Of a stretch of DNA of 64,000 nt, positions 9,706 to 21,900 are shown in pieces; within the stretch, counting starts at the first letter, position 1, and each line of letters begins with the position of its first letter. The notes under the pieces were generated by a model, which made no database searches, was not told the origin of the DNA, and saw only the letters and a list, made by a program, of their open reading frames with translations. Origin of the DNA: Entamoeba invadens IP1 (lineage: Eukaryota > Evosea > Mastigamoebida > Endamoebidae); NCBI RefSeq assembly GCF_000330505.1, contig NW_004440095.1:63785-127784 (forward strand). The letters run 5' to 3'. A program made the translations under genes and the position numbers.

Positions 9706-10584
9706 CGGATAAAGGTTTTTGTTTTGAAAGATAAATTGTTTTATAGTGCCGATTGAAGAAAGTTGTTTTGTAACAAATTCACATTTGCAATCAACTTTAC
9801 TAATGTTAGTGTGTAATTCTTAACACAATATGATCATCAAGTATTATATTTAAATAGGTATAAAACTATATTTTTATAGTAAACAATTAGTTAAGAAAAA
9901 TGCAACAAAATGAGAAAAGAACATCACAACTGTTTTTATTGAGTCAAATAAATAAGACTAAAATTATTTTCTTGAGTTATTCAATTCTGATTATAACACA
10001 CAACACTACTTATAACCTTATAAAGTGGAAAGTCAATTTGGTATATAAAACAATAAAGTTTTGTTTGTTTTGGGTTAAAAAAAACTTTCCGTCTTTTAAC
10101 CACTTGATACAACAAAAAAATAACACTTAAAGTAAAGTCTTATTTAAAATATATCAAATAAGAACTTTTTTCAAATGTTTTTATTTCGATGTTATGTAAA
10201 TAGATGGGTAATTAAGTTAATAACAGAATTATTGAAACTAAAAAATCTTAGTTATGGAAATCAATGCTAATTATTGTATTCTTTTGTTGACTTTATCATC
10301 CAATTTATTATAATCTTTTTTTTATTAAATTATTCTAATAAATTACTATATACATTCAGTTGTTCTTTTTTTTATTGTATTTTGATACTAATTTATACTA
10401 TTTAAAATAAGACCAATAAACAACCAAAGAAATGCGAGAATTAACAATAAGTTCACTTGTAAAATGTATGAATAAAAAACACAACTCAAATGATCAAAAA
10501 TGGACTGTTTTTAAATTATGAAACAATGAAAAAAATTATTTAAAAAGACCTTCAAAAGAAACTCAAAAATGAATAGGAAGAGTA
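9706..10584. other. Intergenic between divergent genes
   Basis: This 0.9-kb AT-rich spacer lies between the divergent CH-domain and SPRY genes, so it should hold both promoters. An ACTATAAAAC box lies about 40 nt upstream of the CH gene's ATG. A 76-codon plus-strand frame at 9900-10130 has low-complexity composition and no recognisable domain, and I do not call it a gene. Confidence 0.5.
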
Positions 10585-12570
10585 ATGGTAAGTCGACTTG
10601 AGATGGTCTTTTTAGCGAACGTAGTGTTGAAATTGACGAATTATATCGACATCCACAATTTCATTCTTGTCAGTCATAACTGTTATGAGTCAGTTAAGTC
10701 ACTTAAGACAACGCCTAAGTTATCCAGTGCAATAGATCTCTCTTGGTTCCTTTCACATTTTTATTTGGACACAGTGGATTTCGATGAAGTTCAAATTCCC
10801 GTTGAGAAGTACATTTCCTCTGTTCAATGCATAAGAAATCCTAACTTTTTAGAAGACGCAATTGCAGGGAAACTAACTCAAAGTTACGCAGACACCATTT
10901 TCCCAAAGGTTGTGAGTCTTTCTCTCTTATATCCAGTGTATGAAAAAGACGACCCGTGCAACAATTTAATCATCTCAAACTCTAAGAAATTCATGTCGTT
11001 GAGGAGACTCTCTGGAGACTTAGAACAGATCTCGTTGTTCTTGAAGAACCTCACAGACAACGGCGAGGCAATTGGAACAAAGTACCCCAATCTTATTGTC
11101 ATTGATAGTTACTTGGAGTCCACAATCGTCTTAAACGAGACGACACTCAATCTTTTGAGAAGTGTCGAACTCTATTTGAAAAAGTCGTACAACGAGAAGG
11201 TGTGTTACGTTGTCGCCGAAGTTCCTGAAGACAGAAGTTTAATCGACTTTGTCAAGAAAGGGAAATTTTACTGCAAAAACGCCGGGTCTGTGATGTGTAA
11301 TAAAGACGACATTTTCGGGGTTTGTGGCGACTTTGAGCTTTCAGGAGAAGTCGAGAGAAAAGGAGAGGACCTCAAAATTTTGAATGAAAGAATCGGCGCC
11401 AATTTGGACGCAGCATCTGCATTCTCCTTAACTCACAAATATATGTCAAATACTGAATATTCACTGGAACTTCCAGACAGTGTTCGTGAATACAACATTT
11501 GTGTTTCTTCTCTTCCAGAATTGGTGGATGCGAACTATTTTAAATATCCAATTAATTTCAACAAAATTGAGGTCTTAAAGTTAGTTTCAGTCTCGAATGT
11601 GTCATTGGAAGTCACTAACGCTCTGAATTGTCTTGAGCTCAAGTCATGTGATTTTTGCGTTTTCACGAACGACGAGGACTCTCTCATTGCGATCGAAGAG
11701 ATCTTTGTCGAAGACAGTAAGCATATTCGCTTTTTGACACATTCCGAGGCCATTGTCGAGAATGTGCACCTCTTCTCGGATACTGAAATTGACTTCAATT
11801 GGTCCATTAAAAACACCGAAAATGTAGAAATAGTGGAAAGCAGGAATGTTGGCTTTGTAGGTGGCATTTTCAGTGCGTCGTGTATCTTTCATGTTGAGAG
11901 AAGTACGGACACGGTGATAAAAAATGGTGAACAAATTGCTTCGTATATCAAGGAAGTGAATGTGGCGAATTTTGTCATTGGAAACACGGGGGAGACAAAG
12001 AGCTGCGTTCTTGCGAACAAACACTTTGTATGTCATTCAGTCGATTATTTGATTAATAATCACTTCAGTTGCTACAACGAAGTCACAGAGAACGTCAGAA
12101 GCTTTCGACCCGAACGCATAGTGTTATTCACGATCAATAACTTTAATGAAACCAGTGCAAAAGTCCCGTACTTTGAAGTCAAAGAGAAGGGGTGTATGTT
12201 GAGTCTCGGGTTGTACGATACGAAAGGAAGTGCACTCACAAATAGCACATACCCTATACACGTTGGATGGGAAAATGGATCACTTGGAATACACACCGAT
12301 GATTGGTGTCTCTACGGGTTGGATATTGGGGGTGAAGGAGAAAACGTGAATGTTGCGTTCGACAAGTTTGAGAGTTGTGAGTGTGTGATTGGATGTGGGT
12401 ACAACAACACAAGGAAAGAAGTCTTTTTCACGTTGAATGGAAAAATAGTCAAAAAGATTGAAATTCCATGGAAGAATATCGGCGCCGCGTTTGCTGTGCA
12501 AAGGCTTGGAACGCTGTTTGTCAATACAGGAGATCAGAAGTTCACGTTTGATATCGAAAATTACAAATAG
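10585..12570 (+). CDS. F-box-like / SPRY domain protein, Entamoeba-type
   Basis: This 661-residue protein opens with an F-box-like helix pair: LANVVLKLTNYIDIHNFILV then SHNCYESVKSLKTTP. The long middle (about 50-520) has leucine-rich spacing reminiscent of the Entamoeba LRR/F-box-like families but no clean repeat. Residues about 530-655 form a SPRY (B30.2) domain with its usual blocks: PYFEVK, LSLGLYDTKG, HVGWENGSLGIHTDDW, CVIGCGYNN, EVFFTLNG and a closing FVNTGDQKFTF. SPRY domains bind protein partners, often as the substrate arm of ubiquitin ligases. The F-box-like start is consistent with that role, which is inferred. The ATG at 10585 is the first in frame, and a second Met follows six codons later. 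Confidence 0.7.
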   Translation: MVSRLEMVFLANVVLKLTNYIDIHNFILVSHNCYESVKSLKTTPKLSSAIDLSWFLSHFYLDTVDFDEVQIPVEKYISSVQCIRNPNFLEDAIAGKLTQSYADTIFPKVVSLSLLYPVYEKDDPCNNLIISNSKKFMSLRRLSGDLEQISLFLKNLTDNGEAIGTKYPNLIVIDSYLESTIVLNETTLNLLRSVELYLKKSYNEKVCYVVAEVPEDRSLIDFVKKGKFYCKNAGSVMCNKDDIFGVCGDFELSGEVERKGEDLKILNERIGANLDAASAFSLTHKYMSNTEYSLELPDSVREYNICVSSLPELVDANYFKYPINFNKIEVLKLVSVSNVSLEVTNALNCLELKSCDFCVFTNDEDSLIAIEEIFVEDSKHIRFLTHSEAIVENVHLFSDTEIDFNWSIKNTENVEIVESRNVGFVGGIFSASCIFHVERSTDTVIKNGEQIASYIKEVNVANFVIGNTGETKSCVLANKHFVCHSVDYLINNHFSCYNEVTENVRSFRPERIVLFTINNFNETSAKVPYFEVKEKGCMLSLGLYDTKGSALTNSTYPIHVGWENGSLGIHTDDWCLYGLDIGGEGENVNVAFDKFESCECVIGCGYNNTRKEVFFTLNGKIVKKIEIPWKNIGAAFAVQRLGTLFVNTGDQKFTFDIENYK

Positions 12571-12767
12571 TCTTTTATTCAGTTATATTGTTGGTGTTTG
12601 ATATAAGATCGTTTGAAAGGTGGTAGACAAAGAGTATCGTTGTTGCATTGTGAAGAAGATGAATATCACAGAAAACTTTAATGTTGTCCCATCATCAAGA
12701 TATGTCAACCATAGAATTCAAATAATAAATAAAACTATAAAATAACTATAAACAACTTACATAAAAA

Positions 12768-13652
12768 CTATACACTAATATCACATCCACACCACTCCTT
12801 TGAACTGTCCTGTGCACAGAAGTACCGACACTCCTCTGCACTTTGCTCACAATATGCAACATTTTTGTCATACACACTTTTGCAATCACAGCACCCAACT
12901 ACACAACACGGATAATAGAAAAGGTTGAGTTCACAACATTTACAACACAACAAGGAGTTACATGGACAACACATTTTCTCGTCACAATACCCACACATCC
13001 ATATATAATCGAACATCTTTTTGTACCGAACTGTATCCCCACAAAACCCACACGTCATTACACCACAACACGTTCCATACACGCTTCTTACTGAAAGACA
13101 ATGAAGACAATAAGTGTCATATGGATTACAACACAGTTTACTTATTTTTTGTAAAGGCACGACAACCCACGTTGTTAGAAAGAAGCAACTTTCATCACAA
13201 CATCTTGTGATGCAGTCGCAACAGTTCACGAATCCCGCATTTTCGCAATTGGTGTGTTTGTAATTACAACACAGAATCACTCGACACGGTACACAACAAA
13301 GGGGCGTGTAACATGGACATTTACATTCCTCGTCATAAAAGTCGAAGTCCAAACATTTGCAATAACACAAGCACTCACATAGCGTGTCAGACACACACCC
13401 GGCGTTCAAGCACCACCTCAGAAAAGTTCCGTCTTTCACATTCTGAATGAGTTGGTCGAAGTTACACAGAAAGTTGAAGATGAAGTGAAAGAATAGATAG
13501 ACGTTCTTCAAACAACTCGAGAAATATGACTCGTGTGGTTGAATAGTGTTGACATCTGTTTCAACGTCTTCAGCATTGAGAGGCGGACCGTGTGTAATAG
13601 GAATAGATTCTAATGGTGGATATAATGTCGTCGATGAAGTGTCATCGTCCAT
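12768..13652 (-). CDS. Very cysteine-rich protein of unknown function
   Basis: This protein has 294 residues from the ATG read from 13652; the codon before it is GTG, not a eukaryotic start. I count about 51 cysteines (17%), nearly all after residue 45, often as CC pairs or CxxC (CECLCYCKC, CPCYTPLCCVPC, CPCNSLLCCKCC). There is no N-terminal signal peptide: the first 45 residues are acidic and Ser/Thr/Pro-rich, and the only hydrophobic stretch is VYLFFHFIFNFL at about 50-62. A cytosolic or membrane-peripheral metal-binding protein is one option; palmitoylation of the CC pairs is another. It does not fit VSP, Igl or metallothionein patterns that I can recall. Confidence 0.6.
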   Translation of the reverse strand: MDDDTSSTTLYPPLESIPITHGPPLNAEDVETDVNTIQPHESYFSSCLKNVYLFFHFIFNFLCNFDQLIQNVKDGTFLRWCLNAGCVSDTLCECLCYCKCLDFDFYDEECKCPCYTPLCCVPCRVILCCNYKHTNCENAGFVNCCDCITRCCDESCFFLTTWVVVPLQKISKLCCNPYDTYCLHCLSVRSVYGTCCGVMTCGFCGDTVRYKKMFDYIWMCGYCDEKMCCPCNSLLCCKCCELNLFYYPCCVVGCCDCKSVYDKNVAYCEQSAEECRYFCAQDSSKEWCGCDISV

Positions 13653-15948
13653 CACAGAATTGTCTTTCGTAGTTACTATTGAGTATTTTGTTTACATTCG
13701 TTTTGGTAATTATAGTCACTATTTTTCTAAATGTCATAATTGTTGCCTTTTAAATAGACTATTTTAACACTTAAAAAAACATCGTTTTTTTCTTTAAAAA
13801 ATGTTTTTGCTTTAAAAATGTTTTAAAAAAATTACGTTTTACAATATAATTTCACTCATTCAAAAAAAGAGGGAAAATGTGTATTGTAATACACACGAAA
13901 AAACCCGATAAACAAACAAATATTTAAGTAACATAATTGTATTTTGCTTTCCGATTTTAAGTCTCACTAAGCAATTCACAATTGGAGTTAAAATATCAAA
14001 AAAACAACGCTATCGTCAAAAAGTATCACATATAAACAACGTCTCATTATAAACAAACCGGAGAATAGTCGCTTAGAAATCGACGTTAACTCGTTGTTTT
14101 CTTCAATTTCTAACACATGGACATCATCGGTTATTTTTTTTCTTATCTAAAGTCGTATAAAAGTAATTCAAACTTTGTCATGATAACGTAAAAGATATCT
14201 CTCACAAAGAACGCTATTTTTTTGCGAAACAACATACAAAAGTACAACAAGGAGTTAAACATAATTTGTGTTTGGTTCATCTTTTTTTCTCTTCGAATTT
14301 TTGAATCGACTTTTGTGTTATTTGTGTGATGAATGTGTCTTTTATTTCACCGCGACCTCATAAATACATCGCAACACCGTTTTTTTTACATCATCGTTCT
14401 GCGAGTCCACTAAAGGCAAAAATACTTCCAAACAAAGCGACAACGCACTTTTACATTTACCATCATTTTTTTATTTTTTAATCGGTTTCTTTTTATTAGT
14501 TTGATTTTTAGTTTAAAAACTAATAGATACTATTTTTATTATTTAACAAATAAAAAATTTCAACAAAGAACGTGTTATAAATACTCAACAGCACCATTAC
14601 ATGCAATCAACATATGGGTGGAAAACTGATTTTTAACTCAAGTTTACATTTTCTAAAATTTAATATTTTTCATTGACTGTTCTTACTACAAATTGCAATG
14701 TAATTAATACTGATTTTGTTGAAACATGATAAGTTCAATAAGTGGTGTTAACAAGTCCGTTTGATGATTTTGGAAAATAAAACAGAATAATAAAGGTTTA
14801 ACAAGACATTGTGAATCAACAACAAACCATTTTAACACGTAAAAGCTTTGTTTATTTCTTGTATTTCTCTGCACTTGGTAAATAATTGATTATTTTGATG
14901 ATTTATTTATATAGTTTGTTTTACTATATTTATAATATTAAAAAATAAGTGGTCAATTCCCGAAATATTAAAAGAGTATTTATATACACTTTTAACAGGA
15001 AGTGTTTTTTGAAGTGTTAATGGAATTTATATTAGTATGAAAATTTGACATTTTGGTGTTCTTTCATTTGAAATTACAATTTAATTGTTATATAAATGGT
15101 TATAGTGAATTGAATTATTTAAATAGGTTTATAAATTAAAAATTTATTAATAATTGGATTATAGAATAATTTTTTTAATTGGCAAAAATGTGATTATAAA
15201 CTATAATTTATAATAAAATTAACAATAAAAAGTTTGTATTATCATTTTTTAGACTTTAATGCCGTTTTAAAGTCTAACAACTTCCAAAACAAATAATCTC
15301 AACTCAAATTAATAGTTTAGAAAATAAATAATAATTCATATCAAAAGAAAAACAATAAAATGATAAAAATAAAACCATTGTGTTCTTTGTATAACAAAAA
15401 AATAAAAAATAAAATGTTTTTTGAATAATAAAAAAATTTGTGTTTTATTGTAAAACATCATTATTAACCACATTAAATACTTTTTAATTTTTTTATGGTT
15501 TGAATTAATGAAACTATTTGTATATTATAATTATACAAGTAATAAACCATTACTTTTTTTATTATAATTATAATTAATATAATAATTACCAATGAAAAAC
15601 CATTAGTAGTAATAAAAGAACATTAGACAAAGAAAACATTGAACGACTTATTGACAAATATCTTAGGCATAAAAAGTGTAAGACAGTAGAAAAATAATTA
15701 AAATTTCGAATAACCTGAAAAATATGTCAAAATTATTTTCAACACAATTTGCAAAAATGTTCTTCATTTCCTTTGGCATACTAATAATAATTAAAACATG
15801 AATTATTTAATTTAAACAATCGAGAGATTTACTCAAACAAAATATTCTCCTTGGGATACTCCGAATAAAATAGAAAAAATTTATATAACAAACCATTTTG
15901 TATAATAAAAAAGTAGAAAGAAACCAACAAAGAAACTTCAATTGTAAG
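13653..15948. other. Long intergenic region upstream of the BEACH gene
   Basis: This spacer of about 2.3 kb contains no credible open frame. The part at 13.9-14.5 kb has more C and G than the rest and is densely interspersed with short AAC and CAAC motifs, but I could not read a tRNA, a protein fragment or inverted ends in it. The part at 14.5-15.9 kb is nearly pure AT. It must hold the promoters of the divergent Cys-rich and BEACH genes. Confidence 0.4.
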
Positions 15949-18900
15949 ATGCAAAGACTGGAGCAATACTACTTGGATTATATCGCAGTAGTAACTCCAT
16001 CGGAATTGCCCACATTAGAACGACTGATGACAACAAATTCGACACTCCATTTACAGCCTGTCATCATCGATCAGTTTTTTAAAGTCTTTGAACAAGGCGA
16101 TTTACTCCGCCAACCATTTGCGAGTGTTGTCTTTCAAGCGATGTGTATTGTAGTCGACGAGTTCTTCCAGACAACAAAACATCGATTTGAACGGGAATCC
16201 TTTTGTGTGGTGTTTTGGAAGTACTACGCCGAATTAATGAACAACAACATTGTAGTCGACACCGACGACAGTGAAGAGTCAATTGATACAAATAACACTA
16301 TGGTACTCCAATACATGTATAACTTGGCTATGGTTCTTTGCCCAGCAGTGACCCTTCCAATCACCTCAGACTTCTTTGTGATGAATTTCAAAGAGAGTGA
16401 GATATCACTGAAACTCTTACCGATCCTCAGAGCAGTCACAAAAAGTCTCCAAACAAAAATGGTGTTAAAAGTTGCGTTAAGTGGCAACATGAAAAACGTC
16501 ATTGAGAACACTGTAAGGACTTTAGCAGATACCAAACCAAGTTTGGGGTGTTACAGAGTGCTTGAGGAATACATCAAGACTGTCTTCAGTGTCTGTAACC
16601 TTGCACCTAAAGTCATCAACGTCTTTTCAAACGCTCTGCTCTTCGAGGCAATCACCACTTTTTTAATGAAGAAAGTGGTCGAGACAAAGGAAATAGGTGA
16701 ACTCACCATTTCCATCATAAACACATTGCAAGCTCTCTCGTTCATAGGTGATGGGATTGTCGCAGAGGGTACAAAGGACGTCCAGAAAATGTCGAACAAC
16801 CCGATCGTTAAGAACGTGAGTACCCCCTCATGTTTGATGAAGTTGCTTGAGAATCAAAGAACAACACAACCGGCCTTAGAAGCACTCAAAGTCGTCTTAT
16901 TTAACAATCCGTACAACTTCCTCTTTCTCCCAACATACATTGAAACGATGTGTCTGATGCTCCCAAACTTCGATGAAAAGTGTGTAGCGAGTGTCTTAGA
17001 AATGGTCGAATATTTGATGTGTTCTGTGGAGTACGACACGAAGAGAGTCCTCAATGTCTTACGCACTTTGGTCAACTCCACAAATATGAAAGAAAGTAGT
17101 GTGATGGTTCCTCTCGTCGACTTCATCTTGCGAGTCATTGGAAGTCATCGAGGAAAGTTACAAGAGGCTTTTGGGCTCTTTGTAGGTCCCATGATCGATG
17201 TTATCATCTGCTCCAGTAAATCTGCACAAAACACAAGTGAATATGTCGTCGAGCACATGAGCAAGTGTATATGTGCGATCATCTCTGGATGTCGAGAGAA
17301 CACTTCTTTGTTTACAGAGGAAAGTAGTCGGATTCGACTAGTCTCGAATATCTATATGAGTGTGGTTTGGCTGAGGAAGTACATCACTGATTTTTTAGTC
17401 GAAATTCTACCTATCATCCCCGCAGATCAATGTGCACTGATCACTTCATTATTCATTGGAGACTTGTGGTGTGACATCGACCCATTAAGTCGAATAGAGT
17501 CTGCTTCTCGAATAGTCTCCGTCTCTCCCGTTGTACAAGAGACTTTTGGTGTCTGCGAATGCTTTCAGATACTCGGGAAATACATCCATGAGTGGGGATA
17601 CGACAAATCACTGCAAAATGTTCGCGAGAAGACCATCTCTGAACGTGTTAAAATAGTGATGTCATGTGTGAATATGTACGTCGCAGCATTAGATGGGTCG
17701 GTCGCAAATAGACAACGCCTTCATGAAGAAGTGTCAGTTGGATTGATCGATACCTTTCTCTCATACTTTCCACTGAACCACGAAGACAGTTTAAAACTGG
17801 GGTCTTGCATCATCGCGTTGATCTGTGAGAGAAGTGTCGAGACATGCAAAGATGTTTTTACTCGGGAAATCAGTGTTCAAGCGGTCAACACGTATTTACT
17901 CCCGACCGTCATCAGATACTCCAAAAGACTCGACGAGTCCGAGTGGAAATTTTTGCTCAGAAACATCTACATATTCATGTCTTCTGTGTCTTCCCTCCAC
18001 GATGCGTTTATAATGGGCATTGTAGACATCCTTACCACAAGCTATTCCTGTGATTCTGAAGTTATGGATTTGGTCACTCTAATAGGGAAATACAGTATAA
18101 AGCCGTCGACATTGAAACGGATATTGAAGAAGCTTGGGAACAAAAGTGACCAAGACGAGAAGATCTATGAAAGTCTCCAAATCATATCGACGGGAGAGAA
18201 CGTCGGCGGTGTCACCATTGACACTAAAGAGGGTCTTTCATATATTAAGAAGTCGGTATGGATTGACGGCAATGAGGTGAGCATCATTGGATGGTTCAAA
18301 GTGAGTCTTGGCGATTACAAGATCCTTGCCATCAAGCGCAATTTGTTTGGTAATTCAGTCGACAAAGAGACGGTAATCGAGCTTAAGATGAGAAATGGGA
18401 AGCTTGAAGTGAATTACGAGGGGCAGTGCGTGATGTCGAAACGAGTCGAGTACGACACGTGGCACCATCTTGGTGTTGTGATGAATGACTTTTTGACTCT
18501 ATACATCGATGGTACTTCCGAGCTGAGACGCACACGAAATGTCATTATCTTAGAAGGCAACAGTGAAGTGATAGTTGGGCATGAAGGGTCACCAACACAT
18601 CGGTATGTTTATAGTGTTGGTGACATTATGATAGTCAACGGTAACATAGAAACATTGATTCCCGAAATAGTGAAGAGGGGTATAAATTATAGAGGAAGAT
18701 TCTGTAGTGAGAGTGAGATATATATAGACCCGACGAGTGTGGTGTATTCACTGAATGACATCATGTCTGAGTGTAGTCGAAGTGATGTCACTATAGAAGG
18801 CATTGTCAATCAAACTTCTCCAATGCCATTTTCTATGAGTATTAATATGCTTGGAGGGGTCGCTTTATTACTGTATTTGGTCGAGTACTCGAAGACACAG

Positions 18901-21900
18901 AAAGCACTTGAAAACAGTCTCAAAATTCTGTTGAACACCATTTTGACGTCGAAGGAAATACAAGAGCAAATCATAAGTAAAAAGGTGATCAGTGTGTTGG
19001 GGTGTGTTTTACTTGAAAAGCGAGAACTCCTCAATGTCGTAATTGTCGATGAATTTCTCGACTTTGTGACACACAATAACACCAAATTACGACTGGGGGA
19101 AATAGCACAGTCGATAGTTCAGTTCATTTTACTTAACTTTGATATCTTGAAGGGGAACGTTGCTCTGTTAATCCACATCTTTTCTGTGGTAAAGATCGAA
19201 ATCAAAAAGACGAGTTTGAAGCAGAAAAGTTGTTTTGTGAACTTATTTATTAAAGGAGGGATTGTGGGTAAATTAATGGCACTCTTCATCGATGACAAAG
19301 TCGGCAACGAAGTCATCGAAGAGTCAACTTGGCTGTTAGAAGAAATTTTGGGCTTAGACGCTTCGTATGAAAAACTGAACGACTTGGCTTCCTTTTTAAT
19401 GTACTTTTTGAGAGTCTTTGATGAGTCGAATAAAGTACTTGACTTTCTTCGACAGAGTGATGATGGGAGTAAAGGAGAATGTTATACAAAGCATGAGGAG
19501 AGTCCATTAGGAAAAGGTGAAGAAACAACATTGATAACTGGGGGTGTAGAAATTATGCAAATCAACGACTATGTCAGTGAAGAAAACACGAAGGAAATTT
19601 TGAAGGACAACTTGACTCCTCAAAAGTCACCAACACAACTACAAGAGGAAAGTGCTCAAAAGAAATTTACGACTCTAACAGCACCACAAAGCCCTATTAA
19701 CCCTCTTGAATTAACAGAAGAAGACTTTAAGTCACCACAACTGTTGGATTTGGAAAACACTTCTGTGTCGCCAGAAACAAGAAACTACTTGTTTTGTGTC
19801 CACCGATGTTCTAAAGTCCTTTCCCTCTTAGACGCTATTACTATTTCCAAGGGAAACATTCTGAACATCACGTCAGACTTCTTGTGCAAATTTCTGTCAC
19901 TTCCAAGACTCCCTTTGCCTCTCTTCTCTGCTCTGTTACATCTGACCGCAACACTCTCATTCACATCACAGAGCTTTTGTGCAGAGTTTTCTAATAAGGC
20001 GGATGTCCTCAAAAGACACTCCCGTATCTTCTTGAAAAGGAAAGACGCGATAGACTCTGTGCTGTCGTTGTTACTTCACATCCCACCAGCGGGCAAAAAC
20101 CATATCCAAATATCTGATGAAGACCACCCAATCCATTTCTCAGTCACTTTAAAACACTTTTCAGTGTTAATGTCAATCATTCAAGCTTCACTTGTCTCTG
20201 AAATTAAACAAAGCGAATATGACAATGTGATATACACCGTCTCTATGTTGTCTATAGTCTTACATCAATACCAGACGCTGCGAAGTGCAATCTTAGACTC
20301 CGACGAGGCGGTAGAAAGTTTATTGAAGTGTGTAGTACTTCCGAATGGGGACTTTGTAGGCAAGAACGTCATGAAACAAGAACAAAGAGACGTGCTCCGT
20401 GATATGATTAAGACCATTGGATACTTCATTTCAATGTCGATTAAAGAAGGTGGCGACTTCCGCAAAGTCTTTATAGATTCTGCGAATATCCAAAGTAGTG
20501 GCGACTTACTCCGGGAGCTCTTCACTGTCACGGCACTTAAGTTACAGTCGTTAGTTAACAAGTTAGGGAAGGAGAAAGTGTCTCTCTGTTACATCGAGTA
20601 CTGCACGTTCTTGATGGATGTGATGCTCTGTGGCAATTGGGGAGTCGACATTTCTTTTGTCGAACGAAGTATCACTATATTGAGTGGAGTCTATGTCGAG
20701 CGCAAAGAGTATCAAAGTAAAGACAATGACTTAATGTGGGTGCAAGTAATGGATCGCTTCAGAATACTTCTGTTAAGTTCTACAGAAGACAAGAATTTAG
20801 TGTCGGTCATCCACCATCTGCACAGTCAAAATTACTTCAGCAAAAAGACTCAAAGTGAGACGTGCGTGTCGTCGATCTTTGGAATTTTGTTGATGAAGTA
20901 TCGGGGGTGTCGGGATAAAGCACTTCGAGAGACATACATTGTCATCATTAAAATAGTTGTGATGGAATACACCGACATTTTAATGAAACTATTACCGAGC
21001 GGAGAGTTGAGGAAAAGCTTCAAAAAGATGTTACAACAAAGCACTGAGGAGATCGACGAGTTCTTTAATAAATACGACCAAGACATTCAAAGCGTTATCG
21101 ACACGTTTTGGAGGGATCTGAGGATGTTCCGCATTCAACAAGAAGCTCGCATGAATGAAGTTCTGACTCGTGTGAAGCGTCGCAATAAAGAGAAGAAGGA
21201 TCGAGACGAACGGCAAGAGAATTTGGAGAAGAAGAGCGAAATAGTTCGACGTCGAGAGAGAGCAATTACTGTGTATTTGAGCGAACAAAAAGACGAGAAA
21301 GCACAAGAGGAAATTGACAAAGGCGAAATTCAAATGAGGAAAAGGACCATCGAAAAGTTTGTTAAAATGCCCGGCGGAGTCTTTGAAGAAGAAGTTAAGA
21401 GGTATTGTGTCAGTGACAGGTTCAATGCGATGTTCATGCGCAACGAAATCGTGGTCGACTACAATTACACGACAAAGTACACCACAAAAAGGACTGATTT
21501 TGGTGAGGAAATAACAATTCAAGAACAAACACGAATTGGAAGGGATGACAAAATTACTCTTCGTGGCGAAGACATGTTTGAGAGTAAACGAATTGATGGC
21601 GTCGATGAGATACCAAGTGTCGTGTACATCACAAACGACTTAATAAAAGTGTTAGGATTAGTGCCGAAAAAGGGGTGTGTTGAGGAATACAAATTGACGG
21701 ACATTTTAATGATCTTAAAGCGAAGATATTTGCTGGAGAACAAAGGCGTTGAAATTGTGATGAAGGATGGGCGGTGTGTGTTACTAGCGTTTGAGAAGAA
21801 CTATGACAAATTCCTCAAAAGTCTCTATAAAGTTCATTTGATATCTCTTGAGCAATACATTTCAGACCAAATATCGACTCGAGTCGTCATCCAACACCAA

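Noticed and set aside
9900..10130. 76-codon plus-strand frame between the CH and SPRY genes
   Set aside because: Its content (Ile, Lys, Asn, Leu) is what AT-rich noncoding DNA gives; no domain or promoter evidence.
13900..14480. Possible RNA gene or decayed element in the less AT-rich part of the 2.3-kb spacer
   Set aside because: I found no tRNA features, inverted ends or protein motifs.
15898..15948. Upstream extension of the BEACH frame from a TTG
   Set aside because: Eukaryotic initiation needs ATG in practice; the first in-frame ATG is at 15949 and the extension has low-complexity composition.
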